NCBI GenBank assembly: GCA_945872375.1
Contig: CAMBYR010000041.1
Span: 1-11,875, forward strand
DNA length: 11,875 bases
From: an uncultured Blautia sp.
Lineage (GTDB): Bacteria; Bacillota; Clostridia; Lachnospirales; Lachnospiraceae
Direction: 5' to 3'
This document shows positions 1 through 6,596 of this stretch, in pieces (position 1 is the stretch's first letter; every line of letters begins with the position of its first letter). The position numbers and the translations under genes are program-made. The notes under the pieces were generated by a model. It was not told the origin of the DNA and did no database searches. It saw nothing but the letters and a program-made list of their open reading frames with translations.

Positions 1-933
1 CAGGTATTTATATTCAATCTCAAATTCCTCAAAGGAAAGATCATCCATATAAATAATAAAACGATAATTCCTGTTTTTGATCTGGGCAATCACATCATTC
101 AGATCCTGGAACTGATGCTTATAGACCTCGATGATTCGAAGGCCCTGGTCATAATACCGGTTCAGAATCCCCTTGATACTGGAGGATTTTCCGGTTCCCG
201 CGTCACCGAAAAGCAGGCAGTTGTTGGCTTTTCTTCCATGTACAAAGGCTTCCGTATTTTCAATGAGCTTCTTCTTCGGAATCTCATATCCCACCAGATC
301 CTCAAGCTGCACATGGGCAATTCTGGTGATCGGCTCCACGACCACATGATCATCGGCGTCATGGGCAATCCGGAATGCCTTGTGAAGTCCCAGCTTTCCC
401 ACACCGAAATCCTTGTAAAACTGCACCATATCCGCCATAAATTCCTCTGTGGAGGCTGCCGAGGCAAGGGTTTTGCTCAGCTGGCAGATCCTGTCACGGA
501 TACGGGAATTAAACATCTTGCTGTTGCCGTCAATGTTCTGATAGCTTTCCATGATTCTGCAGCAGTTTGTTCCAAATACCCGATCCAGGATTTCCAGATC
601 AAAATCATATAACTCTTTGAAAATACAAAAATCATTCATGGCAAGATCATTGATGCTGCCATTTACAGCTCCCCGGATCTCGCTGGCGGTGCTGAACGCA
701 TTTTCATGATTTACCAGCAGAAACGTCAGATAGTTGTGCCACAGATTGCCGGAAAAGCCATAGTCGCCTGCCAGCTCCACAAGTCCGTTTACACATTCAA
801 AAAATATGTTTTTCTGCTGCTCCTGTTCTTCCTTTGTTCCACTTTCACAGACATTCATTAACGCTGTCATTTTATCAAGAATCTCTCCGTACTGAAAATC
901 ACGGTAGAGAATACACTCATGAATTCTGGTCAT
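1..933 (-). CDS. DUF815-family ATP-binding protein (5' part, runs off left edge)
   Basis: This is an open frame of 311 codons from an ATG at 931-933 to the window edge, so the C-terminus is missing. An AGGAG lies 10 nt upstream (944-948). The first ~205 residues form a largely helical N-terminal region without a motif I recognise. A P-loop ATPase core follows: the lead-in DLVGYE (212-217), Walker A GDAGTGKSS (243-251) and Walker B FIIYMDDLS (292-300) with acidic residues after it. This arrangement (DLxGY, about 30 residues, GTGKSS, then a YxDDLSFE-type Walker B) matches the DUF815 family, which is AAA-like. Its cellular role is unknown to me. There is no signal peptide or membrane segment, so it is probably cytoplasmic. 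It lies 34 nt after pheA on the same strand with no terminator between, so it is probably the distal gene of the folC-pheA transcript. Family assignment is fairly sure; function is open. Confidence 0.85.
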   Translation of the reverse strand, partial: MTRIHECILYRDFQYGEILDKMTALMNVCESGTKEEQEQQKNIFFECVNGLVELAGDYGFSGNLWHNYLTFLLVNHENAFSTASEIRGAVNGSINDLAMNDFCIFKELYDFDLEILDRVFGTNCCRIMESYQNIDGNSKMFNSRIRDRICQLSKTLASAASTEEFMADMVQFYKDFGVGKLGLHKAFRIAHDADDHVVVEPITRIAHVQLEDLVGYEIPKKKLIENTEAFVHGRKANNCLLFGDAGTGKSSSIKGILNRYYDQGLRIIEVYKHQFQDLNDVIAQIKNRNYRFIIYMDDLSFEEFEIEYKYL

Positions 934-967
934 TTTCTCTTTTCTCCTCTGATTCCCTGTTTCATTT

Positions 968-2113
968 TTACTGCATCGTCATTTCATAACAACCCAGCAC
1001 ACGCATGCGGTTGGCCTCTGCCTTCAGACCGCGAAGGGCATTTTTCACGGCACTGTCCGCAAGATTTCCTTCAAAATCCACAAAGAAACGATACTCCCAG
1101 GTTTTTTCCGGAATAGGGCGGGATTCGATCTTCGTCATATTCAGACCATTATATATGATATGAGAAAGCATATTGTAAAGAGTACCGCTTTCGTGAGGAA
1201 GCTCAAAACAGATGCTGATTTTTCGGGCATCCCTGGTATAAACAGGTTTCCTTCCAACAATAATGAATCTGGTCACATTGTGGCCGTTATGGCAGATATG
1301 CTCTGCCAGTACCTGCAGGCCAAAGACCTTCCCTGCTTCCCGGCTTGCAATGGCTGCCCGGGAGGTGTCTCCCTCATCCCGGACTTTTTTTGCCGCCACC
1401 GCGGTATTTTCCACCTTCACTGTTTTCCACTCCGGATGGTCTTCCAGATATTTGCTGCACTGCGCCAGCCCCTGTGGGTGCGAATACACTGTATGGATCT
1501 CTTCCGGTTTTGTACCGGGAAGCCCCAAAAGAACATGATCCACACGAATCGTCTGCTCTCCCACGATATAAAGACTGTATTCCGTAAGAAGATCGTAAAT
1601 ATCCGCCACGATCCCTGCCGTGGAATTTTCAATAGGAAGGACCGCATAATCCGCTTTTCCCGCTGAAACCTCTTCCATCGCATCGCGCCATGTCTTCACA
1701 TGATAGCTGTGAATCGTCTCATCAAAATATGCCCTCATGGCTGCATAGCTGTAGGCTCCTTCCACTCCCTGAAAGACCACACGGGAATTTTTCAGGGAGA
1801 GCTGTTCCACTTCCGTAAAATCGGATTCCTCTTCGATGCCCCTGTTCGTAAGAAGCTGATACTGGCGTTTTCTGCTGATCGCCATGATCTGCTGAAAAAG
1901 CTCCTGCGCGCCAAGCTTATTGAATTCTCCGTGGGCCTTGTCTCTGAGGGAAGCGATTTTGGAGCGCTCCCGTTCCGGATCCAGAACCTTTTTTCCTGTC
2001 GCAATTTTATATTCGGCAACATCCTCACAGACCTTCATTCTTCTTTCAAAAAGTGCAATCATCTGATTATCGATGTCATCTATTTCATTTCTGCAAATCT
2101 GTAAATCAATCAT
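968..2113 (-). CDS. pheA: Bifunctional chorismate mutase / prephenate dehydratase (P-protein)
   Basis: The 381-residue protein converts chorismate to prephenate and then to phenylpyruvate, the committed branch to phenylalanine. An AroQ-type chorismate mutase helix bundle occupies residues 1-90 (IDDIDNQMIALFERR, then the KKVLDPERE segment). The prephenate dehydratase domain is about 110-290, with FQGVEGAYSYAA (114-125), PIENSTAGIV (160-169) and the catalytic TRF (281-283). A C-terminal ACT domain spans about 297-375, with the GTLYNML turn (310-316) and the ESRP motif (330-333). Both ACT motifs are associated with phenylalanine binding, so feedback inhibition is expected. Length matches the E. 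coli P-protein. The ATG at 2111-2113 begins one base after the folC stop (TGA, 2115-2117), so translation is probably coupled to folC. The SD GAGGAT lies within the end of folC. All key motifs are intact. Confidence 0.97.
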   Translation of the reverse strand: MIDLQICRNEIDDIDNQMIALFERRMKVCEDVAEYKIATGKKVLDPERERSKIASLRDKAHGEFNKLGAQELFQQIMAISRKRQYQLLTNRGIEEESDFTEVEQLSLKNSRVVFQGVEGAYSYAAMRAYFDETIHSYHVKTWRDAMEEVSAGKADYAVLPIENSTAGIVADIYDLLTEYSLYIVGEQTIRVDHVLLGLPGTKPEEIHTVYSHPQGLAQCSKYLEDHPEWKTVKVENTAVAAKKVRDEGDTSRAAIASREAGKVFGLQVLAEHICHNGHNVTRFIIVGRKPVYTRDARKISICFELPHESGTLYNMLSHIIYNGLNMTKIESRPIPEKTWEYRFFVDFEGNLADSAVKNALRGLKAEANRMRVLGCYEMTMQ

Positions 2114-2114
2114 G

Positions 2115-3407
2115 TCATTTATCCTCTCGTTTTTTCCCTGCGATCCTTGTCAGCTCCCCGATAAAAGAAAGAGAACCGAAGGCCAGGATCACATCGTCCT
2201 TTCCGGCCAGCGCGATTGCCTTGTCCACGGCTTCCTCAAGGCTTCCAGCCGCCTCGGCATCCGTACCGGCTTCCCGGACTGCTTCTGCCAGCTCCTTTGC
2301 CGGAAGAGCCCTGGGATTTCCCGGCGTTGCCACTGTCAGGATTTTCTTTGCATAGGAATGCGTCAGAGAAATCACCTGACGGTAGTCCTTATCCCGAAAT
2401 ACCCCCATAATAAAGTAAATGGTTCTTCCCTTCAGATACTGTTCCATGGAATCCCGCAGTTTCTCCGCTGCTGCCGGATTATGAGCTCCATCCACCAGAA
2501 ACAGCGGTTCCTGACCGATTACCGTAAACCTTCCGCCCCAGACCGTATGGCAAAGTCCGTATTTTCGTGCTTCCATCGGCACGGGATATCCCCTCTGCCC
2601 CAGCACCTCCATCACATTCAGCGCCAGTACGGCATTTTCGATCTGGCAGGTTCCCGACAAAGAAAGGGTCCACTCTTCTCCGCGGTACCGGAAGCTCTGT
2701 CCGAAGCAGTCGGCAGAGATGGGCTCTGCTTCAGAAGGATCCGCGATATACAGCGGCACGCCTTCCCTTTCGCATTGTTCCCGGATCACCGCCATGGCTT
2801 CCGGTTTCTGAGCTGCGGCAACAGCTGCCGTACCACGTTTGATGATCCCGGCTTTTTTCTCTGCGATTTCTTTCAGCGTCGTCCCGAGAAATGCCTGATG
2901 GTCAATACTGATGGATACAAGCACGGAAAGAACCGGTGCCGCGATCACATTGGTGGCATCCAGATTTCCTCCCAGTCCCACTTCCAGAAGAACAAGATCA
3001 CAGTTCTGATCTTTGAAATATAAAAAAGCGGCCGCAGTCTCGATCTCAAAAGGTGTGGGATGTCCCAGTCCTTCTGCCGTCATGGTATCGATCACTTTGG
3101 CAATTTGCGTAATATAGCCGGCAAACTGTTCCCGGCTGATTTTTTCTCCGGCTGTTTCCAGCCGTTCACGATATGAATAAATGGTCGGAGAAATATATCT
3201 GCCCACACGATATCCTGCTGCAGTCAGCGATGCGTACAGATACGCTATGACAGAACCTTTTCCATTGGTTCCTGCGACGTGAATATATCTGGAATCATTC
3301 TGAGGATTCCCCAGACGATTTAACAGTTCTTTCATATTGGCAAGGCCAAGCACGCTTCCGTACTGCTGTGCGTCTTCTATGTAGGCCCGGCTCTCTTGAT
3401 AGTCCAT
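2115..3407 (-). CDS. folC: Folylpolyglutamate synthase / dihydrofolate synthase
   Basis: The 430-residue Mur-ligase-like enzyme uses ATP to add glutamate to folates, and in many bacteria also makes dihydrofolate from dihydropteroate. Visible motifs are the P-loop HVAGTNGKGSV (43-53), the segment EVGLGGNLDATN (142-153), DHQAFLG (169-175), a C-terminal-domain DGAHNP (306-311) and GSLSFIGEL (411-419). Length is typical. The loop after the P-loop reads ISPTIYSYRERL instead of the commoner SPHL..ERI form; I take this as lineage variation. The start is ATG 3405-3407 with AGGAG at 3415-3419, 7 nt away. It is the first gene of the minus-strand group, with a promoter at 3468-3496 and pheA starting 1 nt after its stop. 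Whether it has both activities cannot be told from sequence alone. A long reading frame on the opposite strand is a shadow. Confidence 0.96.
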   Translation of the reverse strand: MDYQESRAYIEDAQQYGSVLGLANMKELLNRLGNPQNDSRYIHVAGTNGKGSVIAYLYASLTAAGYRVGRYISPTIYSYRERLETAGEKISREQFAGYITQIAKVIDTMTAEGLGHPTPFEIETAAAFLYFKDQNCDLVLLEVGLGGNLDATNVIAAPVLSVLVSISIDHQAFLGTTLKEIAEKKAGIIKRGTAAVAAAQKPEAMAVIREQCEREGVPLYIADPSEAEPISADCFGQSFRYRGEEWTLSLSGTCQIENAVLALNVMEVLGQRGYPVPMEARKYGLCHTVWGGRFTVIGQEPLFLVDGAHNPAAAEKLRDSMEQYLKGRTIYFIMGVFRDKDYRQVISLTHSYAKKILTVATPGNPRALPAKELAEAVREAGTDAEAAGSLEEAVDKAIALAGKDDVILAFGSLSFIGELTRIAGKKREDK

Positions 3408-3425
3408 GAATGTGCTCCTGTTCCG

Positions 3426-3449
3426 GAGGATTTTTCCAATAAAATCCCC
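3426..3449 (-). other. Hairpin in the folC 5' leader
   Basis: Read on the minus strand, GGGGATTTT (3449-3441) can pair with AAAATCCTC (3434-3426): nine pairs including one G-U wobble, with a six-base loop. It lies between the predicted transcription start and the folC SD. Its 3' arm ends in a CCTCC that could instead pair with the SD AGGAG (3415-3419). No U-run follows it, so it is not a terminator. A regulatory role is only a possibility. Confidence 0.35.
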
Positions 3450-3467
3450 TCGTTTTTAATTGAAATA

Positions 3468-3496
3468 ATAATAGCATTCGTGAATGATTTTTTCAA
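3468..3496 (-). promoter_or_regulatory. Sigma-A type promoter for folC-pheA-DUF815
   Basis: On the minus strand the -35 box is TTGAAA (3496-3491), followed by a 17-nt spacer and the -10 box TATTAT (3473-3468). TGC precedes the -10 box, giving an extended -10. The expected start is near 3461, which leaves a leader of about 54 nt before the folC ATG. Box quality and the exact 17-nt spacing make this one of the better promoters in the window. Confidence 0.75.
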
Positions 3497-3573
3497 GGTG
3501 GGCAATAATAGAAAAAGACAAAATAAACGTGAAATCTATATAAAAGTCTGCAAAAGAACTGAGGTTTATAAAT

Positions 3574-3960
3574 ATGAAGCACAATTTTTTCCTCTGCGGT
3601 TCCATAGGCTGGTGTCTGGAGGTTTTCTGGACCGGATGTCATGCTCTCCTGAGGGGCGAACCAACCATGATGGGCAAAACCTCCCTTCTGATGTTTCCGA
3701 TTTACGGATGCGCCGCTCTCATCAGGCCCCTTTATCATAAAATATCTTCCATCCCCGTGTTTTTTCGGGGATGTATTTACACGGTCGGAATCTATGCTGC
3801 CGAATTTATCAGCGGTACACTGCTCACCAGTCTTGGAATCTGTCCCTGGGATTACAGCAAAACGCCTTTTCATTATAAGGGCATCATCCGTTTTGACTAT
3901 GCACCGGTCTGGTTTCTCACAGGATTACTTTTCGAGAAAATACTTACGAAATCTTCTTGA
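3574..3960 (+). CDS. Small membrane protein, CmpB-like 'putative ABC transporter permease' family (PF06541-type)
   Basis: The 128-residue, strongly hydrophobic protein has about four predicted membrane segments: roughly residues 3-24, 36-55, 60-88 and 108-124. It carries the family-like pieces GWCLEVFWTG near the N-terminus, CPWDYS (around 91-96) and FDYAPVWFLTGLLFE near the C-terminus. These resemble the family annotated as 'putative ABC transporter permease' (CmpB/PF06541). Despite the name no transport substrate is established, and no ATPase partner is next to it. It is a short, apparently complete version. The start is ATG 3574 with GAGG at 3561-3564. The gene lies between the folC promoter and pyrB. 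The TTGA overlapping its stop codon may form the pyrB -35 box. A strong inverted repeat at 3750-3773 lies inside the coding region. Family assignment is from recognition of motifs only. Confidence 0.75.
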   Translation: MKHNFFLCGSIGWCLEVFWTGCHALLRGEPTMMGKTSLLMFPIYGCAALIRPLYHKISSIPVFFRGCIYTVGIYAAEFISGTLLTSLGICPWDYSKTPFHYKGIIRFDYAPVWFLTGLLFEKILTKSS

Positions 3961-3985
3961 AAAAAACTCCCATGTATTATATCAT
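3957..3985 (+). promoter_or_regulatory. Candidate promoter for pyrB-pyrI-glycosyltransferase
   Basis: A TTGAAA (3957-3962) overlaps the stop codon of the upstream membrane-protein gene. It is followed by a 17-nt spacer and TATCAT (3980-3985). The expected start near 3992 gives a leader of about 50 nt before the pyrB ATG. I see no terminator-like attenuator in this leader. Transcription from upstream of the membrane-protein gene is also possible. Confidence 0.45.
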
Positions 3986-4032
3986 GGAGAGAAGGAAATT
4001 TTTCCTGCATACGAACACATCCAAAAGAAAAT

Positions 4033-4037
4033 GGAGG
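4033..4037 (+). promoter_or_regulatory. Ribosome binding site that fixes the pyrB start
   Basis: GGAGG ends 6 nt before the ATG at 4044. The frame is open further upstream to an ATG at 3957, but that ATG overlaps the previous gene's stop and has no SD. The protein from 4044 starts MRHLMSPLDFS, where the ATCase family normally begins. Confidence 0.85.
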
Positions 4038-4043
4038 TATCCT

Positions 4044-4967
4044 ATGAGACACTTAATGAGCCCGCTGGACTTTTCCGTAGAAGAGCTTGACAAGCTTCTG
4101 GATCTGGCCAACGACATTGAACACAACCCGAAGAAATATGCGCACACCTGTGACGATAAGAGACTTGCCACTTTATTTTATGAGCCAAGTACACGTACCC
4201 GTCTCAGTTTTGAAGCAGCAATGATGAATCTGGGAGGAAAAGTTCTCGGATTTTCCACCGCAGATTCCAGTTCCGCAGCAAAAGGCGAAAGCGTTGCTGA
4301 TACTATTCGTGTTACATCCTGCTATGCAGATATCTGTGCTATGCGCCACCCAAAAGAAGGTGCTCCGCTGGTAGCATCCATGTCATCTACCATTCCTGTA
4401 ATCAACGCCGGAGACGGCGGTCATCAGCATCCCACTCAGACTCTTACCGATTTGCTTACCATCCGCTCCCTCAAAGGACGTCTGGACAACCTGACGATCG
4501 GTCTGTGCGGCGATCTGAAGTTCGGCCGTACCGTACACTCCCTGATCGAGGCACTGGTACGCTATGAAAATGTGCAGTTCGTACTGATCTCCCCTGAGGA
4601 GCTCCGTATCCCCAGCTACATCCGCGAAGATGTACTGAAGCGAAACAACATCTCCTTCACCGAAGTAGAACGTCTGGAGGATGCCCTTCCTGATCTGGAT
4701 ATCCTTTACATGACCCGTGTCCAGAAGGAACGCTTCTTCAACGAAGAAGATTATGTGCGCATGAAAGATTTCTACATCCTTGACAAACAGAAAATGGAGC
4801 TTGCCAAAGAGGATATGTTTATTCTGCATCCTCTTCCCCGTGTCAATGAAATCGCCGTGGAAGTGGATTCCGATCCAAGAGCGGCATATTTCAAACAGGC
4901 ACAGTACGGCGTATATGTTCGTATGGCACTGATTCTTACATTACTGGAGGTGGATGTATCATGTTAA
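4044..4967 (+). CDS. pyrB: Aspartate carbamoyltransferase, catalytic subunit
   Basis: The 307-residue enzyme joins carbamoyl phosphate and aspartate to give carbamoyl-aspartate, the second step of pyrimidine synthesis, in the cytoplasm. The carbamoyl-phosphate motif FYEPSTRTRLSFE (45-57) is present, with Ser/Lys of the mobile loop in SSAAKGES (76-83; K80), GHQHPTQTL (126-134), GDLKFGRTVHSL (156-167) and the aspartate-side HPLPR (262-266). Length is close to E. coli PyrB (about 310). The start at 4044 is set by GGAGG at 4033-4037; the longer 336-residue reading adds an unrelated basic tail. The stop codon lies inside pyrI (7-nt overlap), so the two subunits are translationally linked, as expected for a catalytic/regulatory holoenzyme. 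Confidence 0.98.
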   Translation: MRHLMSPLDFSVEELDKLLDLANDIEHNPKKYAHTCDDKRLATLFYEPSTRTRLSFEAAMMNLGGKVLGFSTADSSSAAKGESVADTIRVTSCYADICAMRHPKEGAPLVASMSSTIPVINAGDGGHQHPTQTLTDLLTIRSLKGRLDNLTIGLCGDLKFGRTVHSLIEALVRYENVQFVLISPEELRIPSYIREDVLKRNNISFTEVERLEDALPDLDILYMTRVQKERFFNEEDYVRMKDFYILDKQKMELAKEDMFILHPLPRVNEIAVEVDSDPRAAYFKQAQYGVYVRMALILTLLEVDVSC

Positions 4968-5398
4968 ACGTAGGCGCACTGAGAGAAGGCTTTGTACTGG
5001 ACCACATCAAGGCAGGCAAGGCCATGACCATTTATCACGATCTGAAGCTTGATAAACTGGACTGTACCGTAGCCATCATCAAAAATGCCCGCAGCAACAA
5101 AATGGGCAAAAAAGATATCATCAAAGTGGAATGTCCTATCGAAGATCTGGATCTGGATATCCTTGGATTTATTGACCACAATATCACCGTCAACATTATC
5201 AAGGACGAAAAAATCGTAGAAAAGAAGGAGCTGAAGCTTCCCAAACAGGTAGTCAATGTGATCAAATGCAAGAATCCCCGCTGCATTACCTCAATCGAGC
5301 AGGGGCTTGATCATATTTTCCTTCTTGCTGACCCGGAAAGAGAAGTTTACCGCTGCAAATACTGTGAGGAAAAATACAGAGGAAAGAGAAACAAATAA
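4961..5398 (+). CDS. pyrI: Aspartate carbamoyltransferase, regulatory subunit
   Basis: The 145-residue partner of PyrB lets ATCase respond to nucleotides (CTP, UTP and ATP in studied enzymes). The N-terminal ~95 residues are the nucleotide-binding region (GFVLDHIKAGKAMTIY, then KMGKKDIIKVE). The C-terminal part has the zinc site that contacts the catalytic subunit: C103, C108, C132 and C135 in the pattern C-x4-C...C-x2-C, all intact. The start ATG 4961 overlaps the pyrB stop, with GGAGG at 4946-4950. The glycosyltransferase start follows its stop by 24 nt. Presence of PyrI predicts an E. coli-like, allosterically controlled ATCase rather than the unregulated trimer of Bacillus; that control is inferred. 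Confidence 0.97.
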   Translation: MLNVGALREGFVLDHIKAGKAMTIYHDLKLDKLDCTVAIIKNARSNKMGKKDIIKVECPIEDLDLDILGFIDHNITVNIIKDEKIVEKKELKLPKQVVNVIKCKNPRCITSIEQGLDHIFLLADPEREVYRCKYCEEKYRGKRNK

Positions 5399-5422
5399 AT
5401 AAGCCCGCGAGGATTGTTCCCT

Positions 5423-6133
5423 ATGGAAACACTTTTTATTGTCATTCCCGCCTATAATGAAGAGGCAAATATCCGTCAGGTGATCGAGGACTGGTATCCG
5501 GTTGTGGAAAAGTATCATGGAGACCAAAAGTCCCGTCTGGTGATCATTGATGACGGCAGTAAGGACCGTACATACCAGATTGTACAGGAATACGCCGCTG
5601 CCAGACCGCTTTTGACTCCCGTCACAAAGAAAAACGGCGGACACGGACCGGCTGTACTGACAGGTTACAATTACGCACTGGAGCACGGAGCCGATTATAT
5701 TTTTCAGACAGACTCCGATGGGCAGACCCTTCCCGAAGAATTTGATCCCTTCTGGGAGCAGAAAAATGACTGGGATATGCTGATCGGTCTTCGAAAAGGC
5801 CGCCAGGACGGATTTTCCAGAATTGTGGTGACAAAAACGCTGAAGGCCGTCATCCGTCTCTGTTTTGGAGTTTCTGCCGCAGATGCCAACACTCCCTACC
5901 GGCTGATCAGGTCTGATGTGTTGAAAAAGTATATTTCCCTGATCCCTCAGGATTTTTTCCTCTCCAATGTACTGCTTTCTGTCATTTTTGAGAAAAAAGG
6001 CTGCAGGGTAAAATACCTTCCGATCACATTCCGTCCCCGCCAGGGAGGCGTAAATTCCATCAACCTCAAACGGATCGTAAAGATTGGAATCAAGGCCCTC
6101 CGGGATTTCCGTCAGATCAACAGACAGCTTTAA
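5423..6133 (+). CDS. Family 2 glycosyltransferase (dolichyl-phosphate mannose synthase-like)
   Basis: The 236-residue GT-A fold enzyme presumably transfers a sugar from a nucleotide sugar; donor and acceptor are unknown. Motifs are FIVIPAYNEEANI (5-17), IIDDGSKD (41-48), the metal-binding DSD in QTDSDGQ (95-101), and DANTPYRLIR (154-163). The last is typical of polyprenyl-phosphate glycosyltransferases of the DPM1 type. There is no C-terminal membrane segment, so it is likely cytoplasmic or peripheral. I chose ATG 5423, with GAGG at 5409-5412 ten nt upstream. A TTG at 5414 in the same frame is too close to the SD. It follows pyrI by 24 nt with no terminator between and ends just before a strong terminator, so it looks like the last gene of the pyrBI transcript. 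A link between this enzyme and pyrimidine supply (UDP-sugars) is speculation. Confidence 0.87.
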   Translation: METLFIVIPAYNEEANIRQVIEDWYPVVEKYHGDQKSRLVIIDDGSKDRTYQIVQEYAAARPLLTPVTKKNGGHGPAVLTGYNYALEHGADYIFQTDSDGQTLPEEFDPFWEQKNDWDMLIGLRKGRQDGFSRIVVTKTLKAVIRLCFGVSAADANTPYRLIRSDVLKKYISLIPQDFFLSNVLLSVIFEKKGCRVKYLPITFRPRQGGVNSINLKRIVKIGIKALRDFRQINRQL

Positions 6134-6156
6134 TGCCGGATTGAGAGAAATTATGG

Positions 6157-6200
6157 AAAAAAACCGTCAAAACTGTAATTCAGTTCTGACGGTTTTTTTT
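6157..6200. terminator. Bidirectional rho-independent terminator shared by the glycosyltransferase gene and rnpB
   Basis: AACCGTCA (6162-6169) pairs with TGACGGTT (6187-6194), and after one mismatch AACTG (6171-6175) pairs with CAGTT (6181-6185) around a TAATT loop. On the plus strand a run of eight T (6193-6200) follows the stem. On the minus strand the A-run at 6157-6163 becomes a run of seven U. It therefore can stop transcription from the pyr/glycosyltransferase side and from rnpB, whose 3' end directly adjoins it. Confidence 0.93.
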
Positions 6201-6553
6201 ACGCAAGCCGGTCGATAAGCCGGGTTATGTCGTTGGATGATCATCTATCTAGGCCAACCGTTGCCGGAAGGCTCAAGCGACCCACCTGAAAGCACGACGG
6301 GCAGCCGTATCGCTTTCTTCTCGGTCTTGCTTCGAATGGAGTTTACATGTGCCCTGCCTGTTACCAGCCAGGCGGTAGTCTCTTACACTGCCTTTCCACC
6401 CTTACCTTCCGAAGGAAGGCGGTTTATTTCTGTTGCACTGGTCTGGGAGTCACCTCCACCGGACGTTATCCGGCATCCTGCCCTGTGAAGCCCGGACTTT
6501 CCTCGTCTGTACCCTTTCGTCTGTACAGCCGCGATCACCTGGCCGACTTGCGC
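6201..6553 (-). ncRNA. rnpB: RNase P RNA, bacterial A-type
   Basis: The catalytic RNA of RNase P removes 5' leaders from precursor tRNAs, working with the RnpA protein (not in this window). The hallmark GAGGAAAGTCCGGGC (minus strand, 6504-6490) starts the catalytic core and its 3' P4 partner, AACCCGGCTTAT, is at 6226-6215. Also present are the GATAGATGATCATCC region (about 6249-6235) and a GGT candidate for tRNA CCA binding near 6281-6287. The two ends form a long P1 helix: 11 pairs with two G-U, between 6553-6543 and 6211-6201, which sets the ends and a length of about 353 nt. The transcription start predicted from the promoter agrees with G6553. Overall layout fits the ancestral A type rather than the Bacillus B type. 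Reading frames across this region are not genes. Confidence 0.96.
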
Positions 6554-6560
6554 AAGTGTT

Positions 6561-6589
6561 ATTCTAGCACGTAATTTTCAGATTGTAAA
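6561..6589 (-). promoter_or_regulatory. rnpB promoter
   Basis: On the minus strand, -35 TTTACA (6589-6584), a 17-nt spacer and -10 TAGAAT (6566-6561) are preceded by TGC, an extended -10. The predicted P1 helix of rnpB begins 7 nt after the -10 box. The -35 box lies only 7 nt beyond the stop codon of the nucleoside kinase gene. Confidence 0.9.
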
Positions 6590-6596
6590 GAACTTA

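Noticed and set aside
2073..3023. Plus-strand reading frame of 316 codons opposite folC and pheA
   Set aside because: The minus strand encodes intact FolC and PheA with all motifs; the antisense product is low-complexity and basic, with no family resemblance.
3515..3542. Possible promoter for the small membrane-protein gene (AAGACA, 16 nt, TATATA)
   Set aside because: The -35 box is poor and alternative registers are equally good, so I cannot choose one; some promoter between 3497 and 3560 is likely, but this one is not supported enough to list.
3957..4043. N-terminal extension of pyrB by 29 codons, or an upstream leader peptide
   Set aside because: The ATG at 3957 overlaps the preceding stop and lacks an SD, the extension is not like ATCase N-termini, and GGAGG at 4033-4037 serves the ATG at 4044.
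6215..6230. T in place of G in the ACAGAACCCGGC-type 3' core of RNase P RNA (reads ACATAACCCGGC on the minus strand)
   Set aside because: The neighbouring core and the P1 pairing are intact, and I cannot recall the natural variation at this position well enough to call it abnormal.
6237..6574. Two plus-strand reading frames across the rnpB region
   Set aside because: The region is fully explained by RNase P RNA on the opposite strand, with conserved core sequences and a P1 helix.
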